A stretch of 36,528 nucleotides of DNA from Syntrophomonadaceae bacterium (GTDB lineage Bacteria; Bacillota; Dethiobacteria; DTU022; PWGO01), in NCBI GenBank assembly GCA_003550565.1, contig PUKQ01000268.1, positions 1-36,528 on the forward strand, read 5' to 3'. The translations under genes and the position numbers were made by a program. Positions 27,651-35,894 of the stretch are shown in pieces. The notes beneath the pieces are model-generated. The model had not been told where the DNA came from and ran no database searches. It saw only the letters and a program-made list of their open reading frames with translations. Each line of letters opens with the position of its first letter. The stretch's first letter is position 1.

Positions 27651-28055
27651 TTAAGTAAAAAAATAGGGGCCTAATGTATTAATCCTGCTATATTCGTTTT
27701 TAATTACTTCATTAAGGTTCATCTCGAGCAGGTCACAGATAGCAGTTAAGTAGAAGAGGTGATTTCCCATTTCTTCTTCTATAACTTCATAGCAGCTTGC
27801 ACATAACCTGCCTTGCAAATGAGAATGTGCATGTTTGGGGCAATCTTCAAGAGTTCCACTGGAAGGTCCGGGAAAGTTTTGGCGATTGGCATTTATGGAA
27901 ATACAACCACAACTTGTGACCGCTTTGGAAAAAGCCCGATTGATGCGTGAGGTAGATTCATGGTGCTTGGTTAAACAGTCCAAGACGCTTCGATGCCTTG
28001 CTAATAACTGACTGACTGCATCTTGCAATTCGCTTACTTCTTCACTATCCTTCAT
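27651..28055 (-). CDS. Small Cys-containing conserved clostridial protein, possibly MazG-like C-terminus
   Basis: A 134-residue protein with a helical N-terminus (LQDAVSQLLARHRSVLDCLTKHHES), a short cysteine motif TSCGCI, then CPKHAH and CASCYE, and a C-terminal helical pair EEMGNHLFYLTAICDLLEMNL that recalls MazG-type nucleotide pyrophosphohydrolase helices. Similar proteins beside radA or disA are, as I recall, annotated as a DUF1573-type domain protein in Clostridia; I cannot verify that. ATG 28055 follows GAGGTG at 28065-28070 with spacing 9; a GTG at 28067 overlaps that site and is less likely. It converges on radA with only 7 bases between the stops. The six cysteines could bind metal. 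Function unknown. Confidence 0.7.
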   Translation of the reverse strand: MKDSEEVSELQDAVSQLLARHRSVLDCLTKHHESTSRINRAFSKAVTSCGCISINANRQNFPGPSSGTLEDCPKHAHSHLQGRLCASCYEVIEEEMGNHLFYLTAICDLLEMNLNEVIKNEYSRINTLGPYFFT

Positions 28056-28126
28056 GCTGCAATTCACCTCTTATTCTAATTTGACATAATACCTAATATA
28101 ACTGTGATTAAAGTATAATTTAATAA

Positions 28127-28141
28127 TTGACAGGTTGTCAA
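28127..28141. promoter_or_regulatory. Inverted repeat upstream of carD
   Basis: TTGACA (28127-28132) and TGTCAA (28136-28141) form a perfect dyad with a 3-base centre in the divergent region between the reverse-strand gene and carD. It is a plausible operator. The TTGACA half has no matching -10 box at the right distance. Confidence 0.35.
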
Positions 28142-28203
28142 CACCATGGAGCAGTTATCTTTAAAAGCAAAAATTTTTGAATTTATAAAAAAATTTATAG
28201 TTT

Positions 28204-28232
28204 TTGACATTTATCTCCCTTTATGATAACAT
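28204..28232 (+). promoter_or_regulatory. Sigma-A promoter of the carD gene
   Basis: A perfect -35 TTGACA (28204-28209) and TAACAT -10 (28227-28232) are separated by 17 bases. The expected transcript start is near 28239, giving a leader of about 48 bases before the TTG start of carD. Confidence 0.8.
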
Positions 28233-28286
28233 TTTAATAACCTATTGATAGTATGCTTCGCGAAAGAAGAGACAGGAGAATGTACA

Positions 28287-28814
28287 TTGTTTAATATAGG
28301 AGATAAGGTTGTTTACCCCATGCACGGGGCGGGAGTAATTGAGTCTATTGAAGAAAGAGAAATTTTAGGGTTAAAACGTGATTACTATGTAATGAATCTT
28401 TCTATTGGTGAAATGAAAGTTATGATACCCCTGGATAATGCCTTTCAAGTCGGATTAAGAGAAGTTATAAGCAGAGAAGAATTAGAAAAAGTATATAATA
28501 TTTTAAAAGAACCTTATACTACTAGTACCAGCAATTGGAATCGTCGTTATTCAGGGAATTTGGAAAAAATTAAAACCGGTAATATTTTAGAAATAGCAGA
28601 AGTGGTAAAAAATTTGTTTTATCGGGAAAAAGAAAAAGGACTTTCTGCCGGTGAGAAGAAAATGCTGGAAAGCGCCAAAAGAATGTTACTTAGCGAAATA
28701 ATAATGGTGGATGATTTGGAGGAGAAAGCAGATAATGAGCTTATTGACGGGTTGTTTGCCGAAACATTAAAAAATGAGTTATTTTCATCTAGTGAGCATA
28801 ATTACAGAGTATGA
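28287..28814 (+). CDS. CarD-family transcriptional regulator
   Basis: RNA-polymerase-binding regulator of the CarD/CdnL type, known to stabilise open complexes at rRNA and other promoters. The N-terminal Tudor-like RNAP-interaction domain is clear (MFNIGDKVVYPMHGAGVIESIEE), followed by a helical DNA-contacting domain (EKVYNILKEPY ... NWNRRYSGNLEKIKTGNILEIAEVVKNLFYREKEKGLSAGEKKMLESAKRML in outline). TTG 28287 is preferred: GGAG sits 8 bases upstream and the family begins MFxIGD. A TTG at 28245 would add 14 unrelated residues. It has 175 residues. It is 26 bases before the PIN/TRAM gene, as commonly seen in Clostridia. Confidence 0.92.
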   Translation: MFNIGDKVVYPMHGAGVIESIEEREILGLKRDYYVMNLSIGEMKVMIPLDNAFQVGLREVISREELEKVYNILKEPYTTSTSNWNRRYSGNLEKIKTGNILEIAEVVKNLFYREKEKGLSAGEKKMLESAKRMLLSEIIMVDDLEEKADNELIDGLFAETLKNELFSSSEHNYRV

Positions 28815-28840
28815 CTATAATATAAAGTAAAGGAGGTTAT

Positions 28841-29983
28841 GTGAAAGGAAAACATCAAAGAAAGGAGGTGGATATAAAGTTGTTTCGTAAAATCATTAGT
28901 TTGCTTGGGGTATTGGGAGGCTTATTATTAGGGCTCTATTTTTTTAATCAACAGGGTTTTTTAGATATTGAATACCCAAGGGAATTAGCAATGCCTTTAG
29001 GTATATCTTTAGCCGGGGGATTCTTAGTAGGATTTATTTTTTATTTTACTATTCTCCCTTTGGTGGAATCTTTTAGAAAAGCATATGCATGGATTGATAT
29101 TAAACTTAAAGCTATTCCTACCCAAGACATTGTGTTGGGAGCATTTGCCCTGGTTGTAGCTTTACTTATTGGCCTTTTATTAAGTATTCCTCTTAGCCGG
29201 ATTCCCTCTATAGGTGTGTATATATCTCCGGTTGTAGTTTTGGTTATTGTTTTTTTGAGTATAAAATTGGCTTTAAGCAGGAAAGAAGATTTTGCTATTG
29301 TTTCTTCACTTATTAATCGCAAAACTGCCCATGTCAATTACTCAGAAATAACTAATAATAATAAAACTTATAAAATTCTTGATACAAGTGTTATTATTGA
29401 TGGAAGAATTGTGGATATATGTAAAACTGATTTTTTGGAAGGTATCATCTTAGTACCGGAATTTGTATTAGAAGAATTAAGGCATATAGCCGATTCAACT
29501 GATGTTTTAAAAAGAAACAGGGGTAGAAGGGGACTGGATGTATTACATAAAATCCAGAAAGAAATGCATATTCCGGTGGAGATATACGAAGGAGATTTTG
29601 AAGATATTGCCGAAGTAGATAGTAAATTGGTAAAGCTGGCCAAGCTTTTAAATGGTAAAATAATCACCAATGATTATAATTTAAATAAAGTTTGTGAATT
29701 ACAGGGAGTATCCGTGCTTAACATTAATGAATTGGCCAATGCAGTGAAACCTGTGCTCCTACCCGGTGAAGAAATGCAAGCGCAAATAATTAAAGATGGT
29801 AAAGAAGCCGGACAGGGAGTCGCCTATCTTGAAGATGGAACTATGATAGTTGTAGAAGGTGGGAAAAAACATATAGGCGAGACACTGGATTTACAGGTAA
29901 CCAGTGTTTTACAAACTGCTGCCGGCAGAATGATCTTTGCTAAACCTAAAAATTCTTCTGAAAGTGTAACCGGGGTGAATTAA
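28841..29983 (+). CDS. PIN/TRAM-domain membrane protein (YacL family)
   Basis: Four predicted transmembrane helices (about residues 14-35, 49-74, 96-117, 124-145) are followed by a cytoplasmic PIN nuclease domain (ILDTSVIIDGRIVDI with two Asp, LEELRHIADS, IITNDYNLNKV) and a C-terminal TRAM RNA-binding domain (GKEAGQGVAYLEDGTMIVVEGG). The PIN acidic residues are kept, so RNase activity is likely though the substrate is unknown. Two candidate starts each have their own GGAGG: GTG 28841 (site 28832-28836, spacing 4) and TTG 28880 (site 28864-28868, spacing 11). The second matches the usual YacL N-terminus better. The gene lies between carD and ispD, its normal place. Confidence 0.92.
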   Translation: MKGKHQRKEVDIKLFRKIISLLGVLGGLLLGLYFFNQQGFLDIEYPRELAMPLGISLAGGFLVGFIFYFTILPLVESFRKAYAWIDIKLKAIPTQDIVLGAFALVVALLIGLLLSIPLSRIPSIGVYISPVVVLVIVFLSIKLALSRKEDFAIVSSLINRKTAHVNYSEITNNNKTYKILDTSVIIDGRIVDICKTDFLEGIILVPEFVLEELRHIADSTDVLKRNRGRRGLDVLHKIQKEMHIPVEIYEGDFEDIAEVDSKLVKLAKLLNGKIITNDYNLNKVCELQGVSVLNINELANAVKPVLLPGEEMQAQIIKDGKEAGQGVAYLEDGTMIVVEGGKKHIGETLDLQVTSVLQTAAGRMIFAKPKNSSESVTGVN

Positions 29984-29984
29984 T

Positions 29985-30677
29985 TTGTTTGGAGCTGTAA
30001 TTGCAGCTGCAGGGCATGGAAATCGTATGGGGGGGAATATTTCCAAGCAATTTATGCTATGGAATGGAAAATCTATTTTACTTTATACTCTTGAAAAATT
30101 TATCAACTCCCCGGTGGATTTTTTAAGGATAGCGGTGGTAATTCCTCCTGGCAGTAATAGATACTGCCAGGAGATTCTTTTTAATTCTGAAGTAATTATC
30201 CCCGAAACAGTGATTTTGGTAGAGGGGGGCAAAGAACGTCAGGATTCAGTTTATAAAGGCCTTCTGCACATGGACCAGGAGATTGAAGTTGTTTGTATCC
30301 ACGATGGAGTTCGCCCTTTTGTCAGCCCAGATCTTATTAATGCAGCTATTACGGAAGTAGAGCACAGCGGAGCTGTGATACCGGTAATACCGATAAAGGA
30401 TACTCTTATAGAGATTGATCAGGGGGGAACGCATATACAGACAGTTGATAGAGAAAGATACAAACTGGTGCAGACTCCCCAATGTTTTAGAAAAAAAATT
30501 ATAATAAAAGCCTATGAGCAAGCATTCCAGGAGAATTTTTATGCTACAGATGATGCTTCCTTAGTAAAAAGGGCGGGTGAGGCAGTAAAAACAATAACCG
30601 GTGAAGCAATGAATATTAAACTTACAACCCCGGAAGATTTGATCTGGGCCGAATCAATTCAGAGACAGGAGGAATAG
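29985..30677 (+). CDS. ispD: 2-C-methyl-D-erythritol 4-phosphate cytidylyltransferase
   Basis: Third enzyme of the MEP isoprenoid pathway: couples CTP to methylerythritol phosphate. The nucleotide-binding AAGHGNRMGG at the N-terminus, GGKERQDSVYKGL, HDGVRPFV and ATDDASLVKR are all in place. It has 230 residues, the normal size. TTG 29985 starts one base after the YacL-like stop; GGGGTG about 8 bases upstream is the ribosome site. The stop abuts the ispF start. Confidence 0.95.
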   Translation: MFGAVIAAAGHGNRMGGNISKQFMLWNGKSILLYTLEKFINSPVDFLRIAVVIPPGSNRYCQEILFNSEVIIPETVILVEGGKERQDSVYKGLLHMDQEIEVVCIHDGVRPFVSPDLINAAITEVEHSGAVIPVIPIKDTLIEIDQGGTHIQTVDRERYKLVQTPQCFRKKIIIKAYEQAFQENFYATDDASLVKRAGEAVKTITGEAMNIKLTTPEDLIWAESIQRQEE

Positions 30678-31157
30678 ATGTTAAGAGTAGGTATTGGTTA
30701 TGATATACATCGGCTTGTCAAGGAGCGTCAGCTGGTTCTGGGCGGGGTAACCATTCCATATCATCTTGGTCTTGAAGGGCATTCTGACGCAGATGTGCTT
30801 GTACATGCTATTATGGATGCCATGCTGGGGGCTTTATCTTTGCCGGATATAGGTTATTATTTTCCCGAGGATAATGTAAACTATAGGGATATATCAAGCT
30901 TAAAACTTTTAGAGGAAGTTAGTGAAATTATTAAGAAAAAATCCTACTATATGATTAATTTGGATAGCGTTATTATTGTCCAGCAGCCTCGTATTTCTTC
31001 TTACATAGGTGAAATGAAGAACAACATTGCGCGGGTTTTGCAAGTAAAGGAAAATGTTGTGGGAATTAAAGCTACAACCCATGAAAAGTTGGATGCTATA
31101 GGCAGAAATGAAGGTATAGCCGTTCAGGCAGTGGCTCTTTTAGAAAAAAACGGCTAG
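30678..31157 (+). CDS. ispF: 2-C-methyl-D-erythritol 2,4-cyclodiphosphate synthase
   Basis: MEP-pathway trimeric zinc enzyme. Zinc ligands Asp9, His11 (GYDIHRL) and His43 (VLVHAIMDAM) are present, as are the GHSDADV loop, PDIGYYFP and the C-terminal KATTHEKLDAIGRNEGIAVQAVALL. It has 159 residues. ATG 30678 follows CAGGAGG and directly abuts the ispD stop, so the two are coupled. Confidence 0.96.
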   Translation: MLRVGIGYDIHRLVKERQLVLGGVTIPYHLGLEGHSDADVLVHAIMDAMLGALSLPDIGYYFPEDNVNYRDISSLKLLEEVSEIIKKKSYYMINLDSVIIVQQPRISSYIGEMKNNIARVLQVKENVVGIKATTHEKLDAIGRNEGIAVQAVALLEKNG

Positions 31158-31361
31158 TATAAAATTCCTAGAGGTTATAAGAAAGAGGGTATTGCTAAAA
31201 AAAAATTCACAAATTCACCAAGAATAAATCACCTCCAAGGACAAGCTATTCGTGTAATAATTGGTTTAGCCAAGAAAGAAAATTCTTTAGGTATAAGCTC
31301 TTGCCTCAAAAAATTTACTTTAAATGTGATTTATTACTTCAAAGGAAATGTGCTCATAAGA
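31158..31361. other. Gene-free stretch between ispF and the T-box promoter
   Basis: About 200 AT-rich bases with no convincing frame, RNA fold or terminator. In many Firmicutes gltX and cysE occupy this place; nothing recognisable of either remains. Confidence 0.5.
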
Positions 31362-31391
31362 TTGACATTCGGAAACACCGGAATATATAAT
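31362..31391 (+). promoter_or_regulatory. Sigma-A promoter of the T-box/cysS unit
   Basis: Perfect TTGACA (31362-31367) and perfect TATAAT (31386-31391) with an 18-base spacer. The transcript should begin near 31398, just before stem I of the T-box leader. Confidence 0.88.
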
Positions 31392-31397
31392 AAACTA

Positions 31398-31690
31398 AAG
31401 TATAAGATAAATAAAAATTCAAAATGCCATGAAGAAGAACAGTAAGTCAAAATCATTTGTCAGAGAGGGGCTTTTAAAAAGCTGGAAGAAGCCCTCAAAG
31501 CGAATTGGCTGAAATGCACTTCGGAGCAGTTCTCCTGAATAAAAGTTATATCTTAGTAGGGGGATTCGGTGAAACCGTTAGCATCAATAAAGCGGGGGAA
31601 CTTGTTTGTTTTATTGACAGGGTCCAAGCAGTGTGGAACCGCGGTGAATAGCCGTCTCTGTAATGAAAAATAGAGGCGGTTTTTTTAAAA
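31398..31690 (+). promoter_or_regulatory. T-box leader, cysteine-specific
   Basis: tRNA-sensing attenuator for cysS. The T-box antiterminator core TGGAACCGCGG lies at 31634-31644. Stem I carries the AGAGAG element near 31462, and the specifier loop reads GAAA-TGC-ACTTC with the Cys codon TGC at 31515-31517 followed by A, as the class requires. GGAGC near 31523 closes the stem. Uncharged tRNA-Cys should bind TGC and favour the antiterminator, which competes with the terminator listed next. Confidence 0.93.
31652..31687 (+). terminator. T-box terminator
   Basis: CCGTCTCT (31652-31659) pairs with AGAGGCGG (31672-31679), one G-U pair, followed by seven T. Its 5' side lies just downstream of the TGGAACCGCGG element, as in other T-box switches. 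Confidence 0.93.
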
Positions 31691-31828
31691 TTATTTGTTA
31701 ATTGAGTTTTTTTATGGTAATAAATATCGGAAAAAAAGATTTAAATATAAGCTATATGTGGTTAATTTTTGGTTGCTTTTGTTATATAAATGAAAATTAA
31801 ACAGGCTAAATAATTGGAGGTGCTTTTT

Positions 31829-33247
31829 ATGAGCGGTATATATTTGTACAATACCTTAACTCGCCACAAGGAGGAATTTTATCCTTTGAATCCCCCGGAG
31901 GTATCTTTTTATGTATGTGGGCCTACTGTATATGATTATTTTCATATAGGAAATGCGCGGATATTCATGATTTTTGATGTTATCAGGCGTTATCTGGAAT
32001 ATTGTGGGTATAAAGTTACTTATGTACAAAACTTTACTGATGTTGATGATAAAGTAATAAAAAAAGCCGCAGAGTTGAATTTAGAAGTAAATGAATTAAC
32101 GGAAAAGTTTATTGATGCTTATTTTGCCGACGCTAATTTATTGAAAATAAAACAGGCTTCTATCCATCCCAAGGCTACAGAGCACATCAACCCTATAATT
32201 GAGCTCATTCAGAAGTTATTTGAGCAAGATATTGCTTATATAAGCGAGGATGACATTTTATTTGATACCCAAAAGGTGGCTGATTATGGGAAATTATCGC
32301 ATCAAAAAAAAGAAGATCTTTTGGCCGGAGCCAGGGTAGAAGTGGATGAAAACAAACGAAGTCCTCTTGATTTCGTTTTGTGGAAGGCTGCCAAGCCCGG
32401 AGAGCCATCTTGGGAAAGTCCTTGGGGGAAAGGGCGCCCCGGTTGGCATATTGAATGTTCAGCCATGGCTATGTGTTATTTGGGTGAAACAATTGATATC
32501 CACGCAGGGGGGCCGGATTTAATTTTCCCTCATCATGAAAATGAAATAGCGCAAAGTGAGGGAGCAAATAATAATAAATTCGTAAATTACTGGCTGCATG
32601 CAGGTTATTTAAATATTGAGGAAGAGAAGATGTCTAAATCATTAGGTAATGTGTTGAATATCAGGGAAATACTTAATAAATGCAATCCCCTTGATTTGAG
32701 ATTTTTCATGCTTTCGGCCCATTATCGAAGTCCGCTTAATTATAGTGAAGAATTAATAAATTCAGCAGCAGCGGGAAGAGAACGACTGCAAACTTTATAT
32801 GATAATATTATTGGTAGTTTAGAACATGCAGAAGAATTTTCTTATGGCACAACCGAGAAGGAACTGGCAGAAAAACTTGTTAAAGCAAGAGAAGATTTTA
32901 AAATGGCTATGAATGATGATTTTAATACAGCAGAAGCTGTGGGAGTCCTATTTAACCTTGTGCGGGAAGTAAATGTTTACCTGTCAAATAAAAATCTTAA
33001 TATGGAACTTTTAGTTTCGGTTAAAAGTTTTTTCCGGGAAATAAATGACATCCTGGATATTATTGAAATTGGAGAATCTAAAGAACTTGAAGAGAGAATT
33101 AAGAAAGCCATTGAAAAACGCGAAGAAGCTCGCCGTCAAAAGGATTATGCTACAGCCGATCTTATCCGGGATGAATTAAAAGCAGAAGGGGTTATTTTAG
33201 AAGATACTCCTTACGGGGTAAGATGGAAATTTTCCCAAAGTGTTTAA
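31829..33247 (+). CDS. cysS: Cysteinyl-tRNA synthetase
   Basis: Class I synthetase that charges tRNA-Cys. The zinc ligand Cys30 and HIGN signature (residues 39-42), the second zinc region GWHIECSAM ... FPHHENEIAQSEG, and KMSKS (267-271) are present. The protein has 472 residues, typical. ATG 31829 follows TTGGAGGTG with spacing 8. Expression is controlled by the upstream cysteine T-box. In many Firmicutes cysE precedes it and the mini-RNase III gene follows; both are missing here. Confidence 0.97.
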   Translation: MSGIYLYNTLTRHKEEFYPLNPPEVSFYVCGPTVYDYFHIGNARIFMIFDVIRRYLEYCGYKVTYVQNFTDVDDKVIKKAAELNLEVNELTEKFIDAYFADANLLKIKQASIHPKATEHINPIIELIQKLFEQDIAYISEDDILFDTQKVADYGKLSHQKKEDLLAGARVEVDENKRSPLDFVLWKAAKPGEPSWESPWGKGRPGWHIECSAMAMCYLGETIDIHAGGPDLIFPHHENEIAQSEGANNNKFVNYWLHAGYLNIEEEKMSKSLGNVLNIREILNKCNPLDLRFFMLSAHYRSPLNYSEELINSAAAGRERLQTLYDNIIGSLEHAEEFSYGTTEKELAEKLVKAREDFKMAMNDDFNTAEAVGVLFNLVREVNVYLSNKNLNMELLVSVKSFFREINDILDIIEIGESKELEERIKKAIEKREEARRQKDYATADLIRDELKAEGVILEDTPYGVRWKFSQSV

Positions 33248-33315
33248 GATAGAATTTTAAGTGAGCCAGTATAATTTTGGATTGTTACTTTTTAAAAAGC
33301 AGGGAGGGGAAGTTT

Positions 33316-33993
33316 TTGAAAGTAGAAATTTTGTCATATACACCAAATCCCGAGCAAGTAGTTGCTGCAGCAGCAAGACTTTGTTATTCTGCTGATGGGG
33401 TAGCTGATTTGATGGAGAAGATGGATGATCAAAAAATATCTGTATTTGTTAAAAAACTTGGAGACATGGGCCATGAATCTCCTTTTGAACATGTTAGTTT
33501 TACTTTTGGCATAGAAGGGGTTAGCCGAGCCCTTTCCCATCAGATGGTGCGTCACCGAATTGCTTCATATTCACAAAAATCTCAGCGGTATGTAAATGAA
33601 AAAAATTTTACTTATATAGTGCCTCCCTCCATATCTTCCAAGCGGGAAGCCTTGGCTAGTTATCAAGAGCAAATGGAAATTATCCGCCGGGCTTATCAAA
33701 AATTGAGTGATATGGTGCCTCAGGAGGATGCTCGCTACATTCTTCCCAATGCCTGCGAAACCAAATTGGTGGTAACTATGAATGTACGCAGCCTAACTAA
33801 TTTTTTCCGTCTACGGTGCTGCCGCAGAGCTCAGTGGGAAATACGCCGTTTAGCCGAAAAGATGCTGGAGGAGGTTCGCAAAATAGCTCCTTTGCTTTTT
33901 GCCGGGGCTGGCCCGGTTTGTGATTCAGAAGGATATTGTCCGGAAGGAGATTATTCCTGCGGCCGTCTTCATAAAGAAGAAAAAAGTCATTAA
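33316..33993 (+). CDS. thyX: Flavin-dependent thymidylate synthase
   Basis: Makes dTMP from dUMP using FAD, NADPH and methylene-THF, without consuming THF as reductant. The defining RHR-x7-S motif is exact: Arg79-His-Arg81, then Ser89. SPFEHVSFTF and the C-terminal RLRCCRRAQWEIR also fit the family. TTG 33316 follows GGGAGGGG with spacing 6; an upstream frame from 33277 has no ribosome site. It has 225 residues. Using ThyX rather than ThyA suits an organism whose folate pool is devoted to one-carbon flux. Confidence 0.96.
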   Translation: MKVEILSYTPNPEQVVAAAARLCYSADGVADLMEKMDDQKISVFVKKLGDMGHESPFEHVSFTFGIEGVSRALSHQMVRHRIASYSQKSQRYVNEKNFTYIVPPSISSKREALASYQEQMEIIRRAYQKLSDMVPQEDARYILPNACETKLVVTMNVRSLTNFFRLRCCRRAQWEIRRLAEKMLEEVRKIAPLLFAGAGPVCDSEGYCPEGDYSCGRLHKEEKSH

Positions 33994-34011
33994 TAGAGCG
34001 GTATTGTAAAG

Positions 34012-34791
34012 ATGAAGAACAATATAAATGAACAGGAAAGAATAATTTGGGGGCACCAGGTAGTAATAGAGACGCTAAAAGCTGGCAATGCAACCAAAGT
34101 ATTTATATTGCAAGGACGAAAAGATATTCAGGTTCAGCAAATTATGTCTCTTGCGAGTAGTCGGGGAGTACCATATTATTTTATAGATTCCCGGGAATTT
34201 GAGAAAATTACGGGCGCTGTTACGGTCATGGGGAAGGTAGCAGCGTACGTATTGCCTTTAAATTATTTGGGCCTGGAAGAATTCCTAACCGAATTAGATA
34301 ATAGAGAAAGTCCTTTGCTTGTATTATTTTTGGATCATTTAAACGATCCGCATAATGTGGGTGCTTTAATGCGAGTTGCGGAAGCTGTCGGTGTAGAGGG
34401 TGTGGTAATTCCAAGAGACAGGTCAGTAGGTATTACATCTACAGTAAGAAGGGTTTCTGCCGGAGCAGCGGAATGGTTATCTATAGTTCAAGTAACTAAT
34501 TTAGCTCGTACTGTGGAGCTTTTCCAAGAGCGGGGATTTTGGATCTATGGGGCGGAGGAAAAAGGGAGTATTCCATACTGGCGGGCAGACTGGAAAAGGC
34601 GGATAGGGCTTATTTTGGGTTCTGAAGGGCGGGGACTAAGTCGGTTGGTTCAAAAAAAATGCGATCAATTAATAAGCATCCCCATGGTCGGTAATATTAA
34701 TTCCTTGAATGTAGCTGTGGCGGGAGGTATATTTGCGTATGAATTTTTCAGGCAAAAAAATAATTTCCCAAATTTCCCAATTTCCCCTTAA
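34012..34791 (+). CDS. rlmB: 23S rRNA (guanosine-2'-O-)-methyltransferase RlmB
   Basis: SPOUT (TrmH) methyltransferase that modifies G2251 of 23S rRNA. A short substrate-binding N-domain (WGHQVVIETLKAG) precedes the SPOUT domain with motif 1 DPHNVGALMRVAEA, motif 2 LILGSEGRGLSR and motif 3 ISIPMVGNINSLNVAVAGGI, which form the SAM-binding knot. It has 259 residues. ATG 34012 has only a weak ribosome site, 18 bases after thyX, so coupling is likely. Family is sure; the exact position modified is inferred. Confidence 0.9.
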   Translation: MKNNINEQERIIWGHQVVIETLKAGNATKVFILQGRKDIQVQQIMSLASSRGVPYYFIDSREFEKITGAVTVMGKVAAYVLPLNYLGLEEFLTELDNRESPLLVLFLDHLNDPHNVGALMRVAEAVGVEGVVIPRDRSVGITSTVRRVSAGAAEWLSIVQVTNLARTVELFQERGFWIYGAEEKGSIPYWRADWKRRIGLILGSEGRGLSRLVQKKCDQLISIPMVGNINSLNVAVAGGIFAYEFFRQKNNFPNFPISP

Positions 34792-34814
34792 AGAGCTTTT
34801 TCGCAATTAATGTC

Positions 34815-34843
34815 TTGACCTACCTTATTTCTTAAGATATAAT
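34815..34843 (+). promoter_or_regulatory. Sigma-A promoter of sigH
   Basis: TTGACC (34815-34820) and a perfect TATAAT (34838-34843) are separated by 17 bases. The transcript should start near 34850, about 38 bases before the GTG start of sigH. Confidence 0.87.
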
Positions 34844-34887
34844 ATGCACGGTGAATGTCCCTTAAAAATAAAACGGAGGCGATGTCT

Positions 34888-35547
34888 GTGAGTCTCTCTG
34901 CTCAAGAAATGTATGCGGCGAGGGTTGAATCAGCAGGGTTTGAGAGTATGTCGGATGAGGAAGTTGCGTCGGAGGCTAAAGGTGGAAATGATATTGCTTT
35001 AGAGTTTTTACTTAATAAGTATCGTAATTTTGTTAAAGCTAAAGCCAAATCGTATTTTTTGATCGGAGCAGACAGAGAAGACATTATTCAGGAGGGAATG
35101 ATTGGCCTATATAAGGCCATCAGGGACTTCAAAGGTGATAAACTTTCATCTTTCAGGGCTTTTGCAGAGCTTTGCATCACACGCCAAATTATTACGGCTA
35201 TTAAAACTGCTACCAGGCAAAAACATATTCCTCTTAATTCTTACGTTTCTTTAAATAAACCTATCTATGACGAAGATTCTGATCGTACTTTGTTAGATAT
35301 TCTTTCGGGTAACAAAATAACGGACCCGGAAGAATTAATGATCAATAGAGAAGAATATAATAATATTGAATTTAAAATGGGAGAAATTTTAAGTGAGTTG
35401 GAACTTAAAGTGTTAACCCTTTACCTGGAAGGAAAATCATACTTAGAAATCGCTGAAGAGTTAAACCGTCATGTAAAGTCTATTGATAATGCTTTGCAAA
35501 GGGTGAAGCGCAAATTAGAACGCTATTTGGAAATACGTAAAATTTAG
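34888..35547 (+). CDS. sigH: RNA polymerase sigma factor SigH (Spo0H)
   Basis: Alternative sigma-70-family factor for transition state and early sporulation. Conserved region 2 (NKYRNFVKAKAKSYFLIGADREDIIQEGMIGLYKAI, stated in outline) and FAELCITRQIITAIKTATRQKHIPLNS match Bacillus SigH almost residue for residue. Region 4 (YLEGKSYLEIAEELNRHVKSIDNALQ) is the -35-binding HTH. GTG 34888 is chosen: GGAGG at 34875-34879 gives spacing 8, while ATG 34882 would leave only two bases and ATG 34855 precedes the ribosome site. It has 219 residues. It supports a spore-forming lineage but is also kept by non-sporulating relatives. Confidence 0.96.
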   Translation: MSLSAQEMYAARVESAGFESMSDEEVASEAKGGNDIALEFLLNKYRNFVKAKAKSYFLIGADREDIIQEGMIGLYKAIRDFKGDKLSSFRAFAELCITRQIITAIKTATRQKHIPLNSYVSLNKPIYDEDSDRTLLDILSGNKITDPEELMINREEYNNIEFKMGEILSELELKVLTLYLEGKSYLEIAEELNRHVKSIDNALQRVKRKLERYLEIRKI

Positions 35548-35677
35548 ATTTACAATGCCTACCTGTTAATAAAAAAGTTTCAAAAAATTCCATGGGTATC
35601 TAAGGGGAAATTTTTAACTAAAGGTTCAGGGGAAGTGTAATCGCCCGTGTTCTTGCCCTTTAGGAAAAGCCGGTTAT

Positions 35678-35706
35678 TTGACAATTGAGAGGGCAATGTG
35701 TATAAT
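35678..35706 (+). promoter_or_regulatory. Consensus sigma-A promoter of the tRNA-Gly gene
   Basis: Perfect TTGACA (35678-35683), 17-base spacer and perfect TATAAT (35701-35706). The tRNA begins 17 bases after the -10 box. It should be one of the strongest promoters in the window and probably drives tRNA-Gly and tRNA-fMet. Confidence 0.93.
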
Positions 35707-35723
35707 CATTTATGCAAATAGGT

Positions 35724-35797
35724 GCGGATGTAGCTCAATGGCAGAGCACTGGCTTCCCAAGCCAGGTACGTGGGTTCGATTCCCATCATCCGCTCCA
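35724..35797 (+). tRNA. tRNA-Gly (anticodon CCC)
   Basis: Full cloverleaf of 74 bases with CCA encoded. The acceptor stem GCGGATG/CATCCGC is perfect, the anticodon stem CTGGC/GCCAG encloses TTCCCAA, and the T-loop is TTCGATT. It reads codon GGG. Confidence 0.96.
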
Positions 35798-35803
35798 GCA
35801 CAG

Positions 35804-35884
<81 letters not shown>

Positions 35885-35894
35885 GCCTGTAGGT

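Noticed and set aside
27632-27666. Bidirectional terminator between radA and the reverse gene
   Set aside because: T- and A-runs allow an AT-only imperfect hairpin that overlaps both coding ends. Too weak to annotate.
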